Part shown: positions 57,189 through 64,000 of the stretch, in pieces
Layout of the letters: the number at the start of each line of letters is the position of its first letter
How positions within the stretch are numbered: position 1 is the first letter of the stretch
NCBI GenBank assembly: GCA_029202985.1
Contig: CP119316.1
Span: 1,240,001-1,304,000 of the forward strand
Source of the DNA: Candidatus Andeanibacterium colombiense
GTDB taxonomy: Bacteria > Pseudomonadota > Alphaproteobacteria > Sphingomonadales > Sphingomonadaceae
Direction: 5' to 3'
DNA length: 64,000 nucleotides
Made by a program: the position numbers and the translations under genes
The notes under the pieces: generated by a model
What the model was told of the DNA's origin: nothing
The model's input: only the letters and a program-made list of their open reading frames with translations
The model's database searches: none

Positions 57189-57518
57189 ATGGCAGATGGC
57201 AAATCGCCCGAATCCGAAGACGACGGCGCAGAGCACCGCGCGAATACCGCGCTGGTCGTCGATGTCGCACTGCGCGAAGGCTCGCTGCTCGCGCGGCGGG
57301 CAATCAGCCACAAGCTCGCCGGCGGCGATTTCAAGGACATCAAGCGGGCGAAACTGCCGCGCGCGGGTTTCGGCAAGCGCGTAGCCGCGGCGGCGCTTGC
57401 GCGGCTCGCCGCGCGATCGGTTCCCGGAACCCTGCTGGTCGCCGGCGGACTGGTCGCCAAGGCGCTGGTTGACCGGCGCCGCGCCCGGCGCAGACGGGGT
57501 AAAACCACGCCCGACTGA
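57189..57518 (+). CDS. Small basic protein of unknown function
   Basis: 109 residues, 17 bases after sspB. Acidic first third, then basic, with one weakly hydrophobic stretch (VPGTLLVAGGLVAKALV) followed by an arginine block. Could be membrane-associated or nucleic-acid binding. No family recognised. Confidence 0.65.
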   Translation: MADGKSPESEDDGAEHRANTALVVDVALREGSLLARRAISHKLAGGDFKDIKRAKLPRAGFGKRVAAAALARLAARSVPGTLLVAGGLVAKALVDRRRARRRRGKTTPD

Positions 57519-57561
57519 CGCAGGCGCTTGATCCCGTAGCGTCGATGCGGCAACAGCGCGC

Positions 57562-58215
57562 ATGGCTAACAAGGACGCCCTCAGGCGGCGCGGATTGATG
57601 TTCATCCTGTCCTCGCCCTCGGGCGCGGGGAAGACCACGGTCTCGCGCAAGCTGCTCGAAGCCGACGGCGAAATCGGCCTGTCGGTCTCCGCCACCACCC
57701 GGCCGATGCGCAAGGGCGAGGTCGAGGGCCGGGATTACCACTTCGTCAATCGCGCCGAATTCGAGCGCATGGTCGAAGCCGGCGAATTTCTCGAATGGGC
57801 AGAAGTCTTCGGCAATCTCTATGGAACTCCGAAAGCCCATATCAAGGCCGGCCTCAAGGAAGGCCGCGACTTCCTGTTCGACATCGACTGGCAGGGCACG
57901 CAGCAGCTCTATCAGCGGATGGAGACCGATGTGGTGCGGGTGTTCCTGCTGCCGCCGAGCATCGAGGCGCTGGAACAGCGCCTCCGCTCGCGTGCGACCG
58001 ACAGCGAGGAAGTCATTGCGGCCCGCATGTCGCGCGCCCGTGCCGAGATCGGCCATTGGGACGGCTACGACTATGTCGTGGTCAATGACGATATCGAGGC
58101 CTGCTTCGAAACCGTCCGCGGGATCCTCGAGACCGAACGCCTCAGCCGCGCACGGCAGACCGGGCTGATCGACTTCGTCCGCGACCTCACCCGCGAGCCG
58201 CCAGCCGTGTCCTAA
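57562..58215 (+). CDS. gmk: Guanylate kinase
   Basis: 217 residues. P-loop SSPSGAGKTT, GMP-binding SATTRPMRKGEVEGRDYHFV (core TTRPMRKGEVEGRDY) and the lid region. Converts GMP to GDP. Probably co-transcribed with sspB. Confidence 0.97.
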   Translation: MANKDALRRRGLMFILSSPSGAGKTTVSRKLLEADGEIGLSVSATTRPMRKGEVEGRDYHFVNRAEFERMVEAGEFLEWAEVFGNLYGTPKAHIKAGLKEGRDFLFDIDWQGTQQLYQRMETDVVRVFLLPPSIEALEQRLRSRATDSEEVIAARMSRARAEIGHWDGYDYVVVNDDIEACFETVRGILETERLSRARQTGLIDFVRDLTREPPAVS

Positions 58216-58251
58216 CCGCCATCGGGATTGCCGACCGCGGGAGATGCGAAA

Positions 58252-60666
58252 TCAGAACCCGGTGCGCCAGCGCAGCGCGACGCCTGCGTCGTCGGGCAGG
58301 GTCGCGTAATTGCCCGGGTCGCGCCGGAAAAAGAGGCTCGCCGAAGCGCCGCCGCCCCACACCGAGCCGTGCCACGCGAGCTCGCTCATGATTTCCCGTC
58401 CGTCCGGCGTCAGCGACAGCGGGATCGTGCCCATCGTCGCGCTTTCGGTGTCGTAGCTATAGGCCACCGGCAGGCTGAGATTGAGCCCCCCGCTTTCGAC
58501 CCGGAGCGGCTGCGAGACGCGCAATGCGATCCCGTCATCCGCCGCGAACACGCCGCGCTTCTCGACATCGAGCGACCACGCGCGGCTTTGGATCACCGAT
58601 CCGGATTCGATCACGCTGCTGGTCTGCGGATAGGTCCAGCCGTTGCGGAATGCCGCACCGAGCCGCAGGCCGGGCGCGAATTCCCAATTGGCCGTGGCAT
58701 CGACGAACATCGTCTGCGCCCCGCCGCCGCCGAAGGCCTGGTGGAAGCGCCCGCCAAGCACGGTGCGCTGCTCGTCCATCCAGTCGAGCCCGAGAGTCGC
58801 CTGCAAGCCGCCCCAGCGCCGGTCGGCGGTGAACACCATGTGGCTCACCGCATCATCGGTGCGCGAGCCGAAGGTCTGGTTGAGCAGCCACACGCGGTTG
58901 CCGCTGAGGACCTGGCCCGAAGTGCCGGCCACGGTCAGGCCCCAGCTACCGAACTGCTTGCGCAAAGCGAAGGACATCGCATCGCTGTGATAGCTGCCGT
59001 CGTCGCTGCCGGCCTGCTGCGCGATCATGAAGGCCGGGCGATCCTGGCCTTGCAACTGCATCACCAGCCCGTTCGAGCCTTCCGAATAGGTGAAGCCGAG
59101 CTTCGTATCCGGCGCCAGCTTGACCGCGACCCGGGCGGCGAGCACCCGTGCGACCTGCGCATCCTTGAACGAGAGCGACAGCGGGCTGGCCTGCGGATCG
59201 TCACCGAAATGCATGCGTGAACCATCGATCGTGAAAGCAGTCGAGGCATCGTCATTACCCGCCGCAACGAACCGGCTCTGGGTGCCGACCGCGTTGTAGA
59301 GCCGGGTGGCGACTACCGCACTGCGCATCGTGACGCCGATGTCGGTGGTGAAAGCGCGCTGGTATTTATCGAGCACGACGGCGGCGATGCTGCGATTCTG
59401 AAGCGCATCGCCCATCGCCGGCGAGCCGACCGCCGACGTATCGCCGAGCGCGATCGAGGCGGTGGTCTTGCCGGCAAGCGAGGTCGTGCCGAGCGGCTGG
59501 AAAGCGCGGCTGATGTCCATGATGCCGTTGCCATAGATGGCGTCCACGCCGCTCGCGCCGACATCCTGTGCACTCTCGAACAGCAGCTGGACGATCTCCG
59601 CTGCGGTCAGGGTTGGAAAGGCCTGCTTGAGCAGCGCGACGGCAGCCGCGATCTGCGGCGCGGAGAAGCTTGTGCCGGAAATCGCATAATATCCCGCTCC
59701 GCTATAATCGGGATCGATCTCGAACTCCGAACCGGAGAGATAGACCGAGACCCGCTCGCCCAGCGCGGAGAGGTAGTAGGCCTTGCTGGTGCCGGCCTTG
59801 TCGCTGAAGCTGGAAATCGCGCCCGTCGGGCCGACCGAGCCGGCGATGATCACATTGTCGAAGCCCTTCGCGGCGATGGTGGCCGCGAACACGTCGGGAT
59901 TCGCCTTGCCGTCGTTGCCTGCAGCGATGACCACCACGATCCCGGCATCTTCGGCCCGTTGGATCGCGGCGAGTTCAGCCTGGGACGCGCTCGACCCGCC
60001 CAACGACATGTTGATCACGGTGGCGTTGTGGGTGACCGCATAGTCGATCGCGGCGCTCACGTCGCCGAAAGTGCATTCGCCGCCGGCACAGCTTCCCGGC
60101 GTGTCCGAGCGGATCGAGAGGATCGTCGCGCTATAGGCGATGCCGACGCTTCCGGCGCCGTCATTCGCCGCCGCGGCCACCATCGCGACTTCCGTGCCAT
60201 GCGTGCCTTCGCCCTGCACGGTTCCGCGCGAGCTGAAGATGTCGGTCGACGCCGAGGAGATGCGGCCCGCGAATTCGGAATTGCCCTGGAAGATACCGGT
60301 GTCGATGATTCCGATCAACGTACCCTGGCCGGTGTGTCCGCCGACCCAGGCGGTCGCGGCGCCGTGGAAGCGCGGGCCGTTGGAGATGTTGTACTCCGAA
60401 TCCTTGTACCCGATCGTATCCACCGGCTGGACCGGTTGGACATAGCTGAGCGTCGGCACTGGGGTAGGTGTTGGCGCGGGCGTCGGAGTGGGCCCAGGCG
60501 TTGGAGTAGGGGTAGGGGTAGGGGTCGGAGTCGGCACCGGAACGGGGGTCGGCGTTGGCACCGGCGCGGAACTCACCCCGCCGCCCCCGCAGGCCGCAAG
60601 CAAGGACAAAGCCGAAAATGCCGCGCCCGTAAAAAGGCAGCCGCGAAGCGATTTCGTACCGGACAT
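58252..60666 (-). CDS. Subtilisin-like (S8) serine protease lipoprotein with beta-rich C-terminus
   Basis: 804 residues. Lipobox LLAAC (Cys26), a Pro-Thr repeat linker (about 35-72), then the protease domain with Asp122 (GIIDTGI), His156 (EGTHGTE) and Ser333 (GTSFSAP). The last 400 residues are beta-rich and end in Phe, resembling the barrel of an autotransporter. So the enzyme may be held at or moved across the outer membrane. A lipobox together with a barrel-like end is unusual. Divergent from dapD. Confidence 0.9.
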   Translation of the reverse strand: MSGTKSLRGCLFTGAAFSALSLLAACGGGGVSSAPVPTPTPVPVPTPTPTPTPTPTPGPTPTPAPTPTPVPTLSYVQPVQPVDTIGYKDSEYNISNGPRFHGAATAWVGGHTGQGTLIGIIDTGIFQGNSEFAGRISSASTDIFSSRGTVQGEGTHGTEVAMVAAAANDGAGSVGIAYSATILSIRSDTPGSCAGGECTFGDVSAAIDYAVTHNATVINMSLGGSSASQAELAAIQRAEDAGIVVVIAAGNDGKANPDVFAATIAAKGFDNVIIAGSVGPTGAISSFSDKAGTSKAYYLSALGERVSVYLSGSEFEIDPDYSGAGYYAISGTSFSAPQIAAAVALLKQAFPTLTAAEIVQLLFESAQDVGASGVDAIYGNGIMDISRAFQPLGTTSLAGKTTASIALGDTSAVGSPAMGDALQNRSIAAVVLDKYQRAFTTDIGVTMRSAVVATRLYNAVGTQSRFVAAGNDDASTAFTIDGSRMHFGDDPQASPLSLSFKDAQVARVLAARVAVKLAPDTKLGFTYSEGSNGLVMQLQGQDRPAFMIAQQAGSDDGSYHSDAMSFALRKQFGSWGLTVAGTSGQVLSGNRVWLLNQTFGSRTDDAVSHMVFTADRRWGGLQATLGLDWMDEQRTVLGGRFHQAFGGGGAQTMFVDATANWEFAPGLRLGAAFRNGWTYPQTSSVIESGSVIQSRAWSLDVEKRGVFAADDGIALRVSQPLRVESGGLNLSLPVAYSYDTESATMGTIPLSLTPDGREIMSELAWHGSVWGGGASASLFFRRDPGNYATLPDDAGVALRWRTGF
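60451..60564 (-). repeat. Tandem repeat coding for the Pro-Thr linker
   Basis: Degenerate six-base units encoding Pro-Thr (with some Pro-Val, Pro-Gly, Pro-Ala), prone to length change. Encodes the linker between the lipid anchor and the protease domain. Confidence 0.85.
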
Positions 60667-60895
60667 AAAACTCCCCTGTCTTATCCCGCGGTCAATTCAC
60701 TCGATTAAGGTAAAGATCGGATAAACGCGCCCGTCGTGCGCAAATATCTCCAATTCCCGGACGGCGAGCGCGGAATGCCCTCATCGCCCGGTGCGATCCG
60801 CCTTGCCCCGGGGGGAACGAGCGGTTAGGCGCTCGCCCGATCCCGCGACCGCGCCACCTGGCAGACGGCCGCCGCAAGCCGGAGTTGCACCTGCC

Positions 60896-61735
60896 ATGTC
60901 GAACGAACTCGAAACCGCGATCGAAGCCGCCTGGGAAGCGCGCGACACGGTCACCCCGGCCAGCGCCGACGTGCGCGAACTGGTCGACGCGGCGCTCGAT
61001 CTGCTCGACAGCGGCAAGGCCCGCGCGGCCGAGCGCGGCGCGGACGGCAGCTGGCAGGTCAACCAGTGGCTCAAGAAGGCGGTGCTGCTCTCGTTCCGCC
61101 TGAACGACAATGCCGTGGTCGATGGCGGCGCGGCCGGTGCGCCAGCGTTCGATAAGGTGCCGAGCAAGTTCGCCGGCTGGGGCGAGAACCGCTTCCGCGA
61201 TGCCGGCTTCCGCGTGGTTCCGGGCGCGGTCGCCCGCCGCGGCAGCTTCATCGGCAAGGGCGTGGTGCTGATGCCAAGCTTCGTCAACATCGGCGCCTAT
61301 GTCGACGAAGGCACGATGGTCGACACCTGGGCGACCGTCGGCAGCTGCGCCCAGATCGGCAAGAACGTCCATATCTCTGGCGGCGCCGGGATCGGCGGCG
61401 TGCTCGAGCCGTTGCAGGCCGGGCCGGTGATCATCGAGGACGGCTGCTTCATCGGCGCCCGCTCCGAAGTGGCCGAAGGCGTGGTTGTCGGCCAGGGCGC
61501 GGTGCTCTCGATGGGCGTGTACCTCGGCGCATCCACCAAGATCGTCGACCGCGCGAGCGGCGAAGTCCACATCGGCCGCGTCCCGCCCTATGCGGTGGTC
61601 GTCCCCGGCGCGCTGCCCGGCAAGCCGCTGCCCGACGGAACCCCGGGCCCGAGCCTCTATTGCGCGGTCATCGTGAAGACCGTCGATGCGCAGACCCGCT
61701 CCAAAACCGGGATCAACGAGCTGCTGCGCGACTGA
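60896..61735 (+). CDS. dapD: Tetrahydrodipicolinate N-succinyltransferase
   Basis: 279 residues. Left-handed beta-helix enzyme of lysine/diaminopimelate synthesis; hexapeptide repeats and the core MPSFVNIGAYVDEGTMVDTW (core VNIGAYVDEGTMVDTW), GGAGIGGVLEP. ATG 60896; longer upstream frame lacks a ribosome site. Confidence 0.97.
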   Translation: MSNELETAIEAAWEARDTVTPASADVRELVDAALDLLDSGKARAAERGADGSWQVNQWLKKAVLLSFRLNDNAVVDGGAAGAPAFDKVPSKFAGWGENRFRDAGFRVVPGAVARRGSFIGKGVVLMPSFVNIGAYVDEGTMVDTWATVGSCAQIGKNVHISGGAGIGGVLEPLQAGPVIIEDGCFIGARSEVAEGVVVGQGAVLSMGVYLGASTKIVDRASGEVHIGRVPPYAVVVPGALPGKPLPDGTPGPSLYCAVIVKTVDAQTRSKTGINELLRD

Positions 61736-61837
61736 GCGCAGTCTGCTCCCGCCCCGGCGGGGGCCGGGAACCTGGCGCCCCATCATCCGTAGAATCCGCG
61801 ATTGCTCCTCTCTTGGGGGCGAACCACGGAGATTACG

Positions 61838-61987
61838 ATGGAACGCCAGGGTAACGAAGTTCATCTCGAAACGGACGAGGCGCGCGGCGGCTCGACCCCG
61901 CATATCGTCCGCTACGTCCTCGCCGTCAGCCTCGCGCTGGCAATCATCGCGCTTGCCGGAGTGTGGCTCGCCCAAAGCCAGATGTGA
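61838..61987 (+). CDS. Small single-pass membrane protein
   Basis: 49 residues with GGAG 8 bases before the ATG. A charged N-terminal half (RQGNEVHLETDEARGG) and one membrane helix (IVRYVLAVSLALAIIALAG) near the end. One base separates its stop from the convergent dipeptidase stop. Function unknown. Confidence 0.65.
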   Translation: MERQGNEVHLETDEARGGSTPHIVRYVLAVSLALAIIALAGVWLAQSQM

Positions 61988-61988
61988 C

Positions 61989-63266
61989 TTATAGCGCCGC
62001 GGGTTTGACCGGATATTCGATCGGCAAATCCGCGCGGTGGGCGGCCGCATAGGCTTCGGCTGCCTTCAGCACCCGCAGCATGTTCCGGCTGGCGATCTTC
62101 TCCAGATCGGCTTGGGAATAGCCGCGCTTCGCCAGTTCGCTGAACAAGGCCGGATAACCGCGCACGTCCTCCATCCCGACGGGGCCTGAATCCATCCCGT
62201 CGTAATCGCCGCCGAGCCCGATGTGATCGATCCCGGCCACCTGTTTGATATGGTCGATATGGTCGGCCATGTCGGAGACGGTCGCCTTCGGCACCGGGTT
62301 GGCCTTGTCCCACGCGGCCAACTCGCGCTTCACCGCATCGGGCTGGCCGCGCCACAACGCCTTGAGCCGGGCCTCTTCCGCATTGTGCAGCGAATCCCAC
62401 ACCAGCACCTTCTGCGAAACATAATCCGGCAGCGCGACCACCATCACGATCCCGCCATTGGCCGCCAGCCGCGTGAGCACGCTGTCGGGGACGTTGCGGG
62501 CATGACCGTTAACCGCGCGCGCGCCCGAATGGCTGAAGATCACCGGCGCCTGCGCGACGTCGAGCGCGTCGTTCATCGTCCCTTCGCTGACATGCGACAG
62601 ATCGACCAGCATCCCGATCCGCTGCATCTCGCGCACTACGTCCCTGCCGAAATCGGTCAGCCCGTCATGCTTCGGATCGTCGGTTGCGCTGTCGGCCCAG
62701 GCGAGGGTCTTCGAATGGGTCAGCGTCATGTAGCGCGCGCCGAGCGCGTAGAGCTGGCGCAGCACCGCGAGGCTCCCGTCGATCGAGCCGCCGCCTTCCA
62801 TGCCCATCAGCGAGGCGACCTTGCCCTGCTTCCATGCGGCCTCGACATCGGCCGAACTGGTCGCGAGCAGCAGGTCGTTCGGGTATTTGGCGACCAGTCG
62901 CTTCACCAAGTCGATCTGCTCGACCGTCTGCACCGCGATGTCGGCCTCGGGCTGGTCCGCATCGACATAGACCGACCAGAACTGTGCCCCGACCTTGCCC
63001 TGCCGCAGCCGCGGCAGATCGGTGTGCATCCCCGCATTATTGTCGCGATAGGGGCTCTTCGCCGCGTGGCTGGTGTCGTTGAAATCGAAGTCCTTCAGCA
63101 CATCGAGATAGCGCGCGCGGACCTGTTCCGGCACGTCGTTATGCCCGTCCCACACCGCAGAATTCTTGAGCGCCGCGGCGGCGACCTCCTCCGGGGTCTG
63201 CGCGGCGAGCGGCGCGGTGAAAGCAAGGGCGGCAGCGGCAAGGATGAGGGAAAGCTGGGTGCGCAT
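61989..63266 (-). CDS. Secreted membrane dipeptidase (M19 family)
   Basis: 425 residues with a signal peptide cut near AAQ. Zinc ligands His42/Asp44 (DGHND), the bridging Glu in MGMEGGG, and His in LVDLSHVS and FSHSGARA. Family of renal dipeptidase; splits dipeptides, often of wide range, in the periplasm. No operon partner. Confidence 0.94.
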   Translation of the reverse strand: MRTQLSLILAAAALAFTAPLAAQTPEEVAAAALKNSAVWDGHNDVPEQVRARYLDVLKDFDFNDTSHAAKSPYRDNNAGMHTDLPRLRQGKVGAQFWSVYVDADQPEADIAVQTVEQIDLVKRLVAKYPNDLLLATSSADVEAAWKQGKVASLMGMEGGGSIDGSLAVLRQLYALGARYMTLTHSKTLAWADSATDDPKHDGLTDFGRDVVREMQRIGMLVDLSHVSEGTMNDALDVAQAPVIFSHSGARAVNGHARNVPDSVLTRLAANGGIVMVVALPDYVSQKVLVWDSLHNAEEARLKALWRGQPDAVKRELAAWDKANPVPKATVSDMADHIDHIKQVAGIDHIGLGGDYDGMDSGPVGMEDVRGYPALFSELAKRGYSQADLEKIASRNMLRVLKAAEAYAAAHRADLPIEYPVKPAAL

Positions 63267-63406
63267 GGGGTCTCGATCTGCAAAGGTCAGGAACTTCGTA
63301 CTTCTCGAATTTCGCGCATATGGAGCATGGAAAGTCTGGCGGCTTCATCGCGCGAGTCCTTGCCGGTGTAGCAAGCATGGGCTTGTAGGAAAACGCGTTT
63401 AACCGA

Positions 63407-63439
63407 TTAGTATTGACTTATGCATTAGCGCCTACTAAT
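63407..63439 (+). promoter_or_regulatory. Inverted repeat around the arsR promoter
   Basis: ATTAGTA (63407-63413) and TACTAAT (63433-63439) are exact inverted repeats enclosing TTGACT (63413-63418). The second arm can act as -10, so a bound ArsR protein would block RNA polymerase. Confidence 0.5.
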
Positions 63440-63448
63440 GTGATTCGC

Positions 63449-63778
63449 ATGATCCCGACCCCCGCCATCGACCGCACCCTGCGCGCCCTCGCCGACCCGA
63501 CCCGCCGCGCGGTGTTCGAACGGATCGCCCGCGGCGGCGAACTCACCGTCACCGAACTCACCCACGGCAGCGGCGTGACCCAGGGCGCGATTTCGCAGCA
63601 CCTCAAGACGCTGAAGCAGGCCGGCCTCGTGACCGAACGCCCCGAGGGCCGCCGCGTCCACTACCGCGCCGAGCCGCAGGGCCTCGCCCCGCTGTTCGAC
63701 TGGATGAGCCACTACAGCCGCTTCTGGCGCGGCGCCTTCGGCGACCTCCACGAACTTCTGAAGGACATCGACCAATGA
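63449..63778 (+). CDS. ArsR-family regulator of an AHSA1-type gene
   Basis: 109 residues from ATG 63449. Winged helix (ELTHGSGVTQGAISQHLKTLKQAGLV, core GAISQHLKTLKQAGLV) with no metal-binding cysteines. Its stop overlaps the next gene (ATGA). Such ArsR/SRPBCC pairs are common. If the -10 is at 63433, the message would be nearly leaderless. An in-frame TTG at 63413 is part of the promoter, so was rejected as start. Confidence 0.9.
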   Translation: MIPTPAIDRTLRALADPTRRAVFERIARGGELTVTELTHGSGVTQGAISQHLKTLKQAGLVTERPEGRRVHYRAEPQGLAPLFDWMSHYSRFWRGAFGDLHELLKDIDQ

Positions 63779-64000
63779 CCGACACACCCACCCTCGATGC
63801 CGGCACCCTCCCCGCCGAGATCGTCGTCGAGGACGTCTTCCCCCACTCTGCCGAAACGCTCTGGAAAGCGCTGACCGACGGCGCGCTGATGGCCCGCTGG
63901 ATCATGGAGCCGACCGGCTTCGCCCCGATCCCCGGCACGCGCTTCACCTTCCAGACCACCCCGGGCGGCGCGTGGGACGGCACGATCCACTGCGAAGTGC
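63775..64000 (+). CDS. SRPBCC/AHSA1-domain protein, cut by the right edge
   Basis: 75 residues visible: EIVVEDVFPHSAETLWKALTD and PIPGTRFTFQTTPGG, the start of an AHSA1-type START-like domain that binds a hydrophobic ligand. Overlaps the ArsR gene by 4 bases. Role unknown. Confidence 0.88.
   Translation, partial: MTDTPTLDAGTLPAEIVVEDVFPHSAETLWKALTDGALMARWIMEPTGFAPIPGTRFTFQTTPGGAWDGTIHCEV

Overview
The window is GC-rich chromosomal DNA of an alphaproteobacterium, most likely order Sphingomonadales (a sphingomonad or erythrobacter relative). The pointers are TonB-dependent receptors used as catabolic uptake genes, the alphaproteobacterial SspB type, the split his cluster, the hemF/pdeM/infC/pyrD neighbourhood and a generally high GC codon use. 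The order is inferred from gene content; the genus is not determined. I found no tRNA, rRNA, CRISPR array, phage or insertion sequence.

Layout. 1-5110 (minus): a TonB receptor with a TPR protein behind it, then a NicX-like metalloenzyme and its TetR regulator. 5348-11474: cytochrome bd oxidase (cydABX) facing its assembly exporter cydDC. 11504-12548: peroxiredoxin plus ArsR regulator. 12751-18567 (minus): TonB receptor, secreted protein, sodium/amino-acid symporter and AraC regulator. 18840-19899: ubiX and a DUF2390 gene. 19910-21760: a CnrYXH-like anti-sigma/metal-sensor/ECF-sigma operon divergent from a DUF6152 gene; both directions carry the same promoter, TGAGGG-N16-CGTATAGC. 21771-26280 (minus): RidA, aldehyde dehydrogenase, UbiD decarboxylase, alanine dehydrogenase.

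26399-35201 (plus) is the centre of the window: an Lrp regulator, kynA, kynB and kynU (tryptophan to anthranilate plus alanine), then a nitrilase, a gentisate-dioxygenase-like double cupin, a fumarylacetoacetase-family hydrolase, a maleate cis-trans isomerase, an IclR regulator and a flavin reductase. Read together they suggest that the aromatic product is cleaved by a gentisate-type enzyme and passes through maleate to fumarate. The hydroxylating step is not visible. Alanine released by KynU can be deaminated by the nearby alanine dehydrogenase. 35838-38242 is a compact phenylalanine hydroxylase operon (phhA, a dihydropteridine-reductase-like SDR, phhB) with a divergent Lrp regulator. Aromatic amino-acid catabolism is therefore the theme of the accessory half.

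From 38494 on the genes are mostly housekeeping: malate synthase G, pyrD, infC (apparently starting at AUA), pdeM, hemF, two transporters, a J-domain protein, the complete ybgC-tolQRAB-pal envelope operon, a his operon (hisB-H-A-F-E plus HIT) with two copies of a 155-bp palindromic repeat on either side of hisA and a minimal PEP-CTERM protein inside it, sspB, gmk, a subtilase lipoprotein, dapD, a secreted dipeptidase, and an ArsR/AHSA1 pair cut by the right edge.
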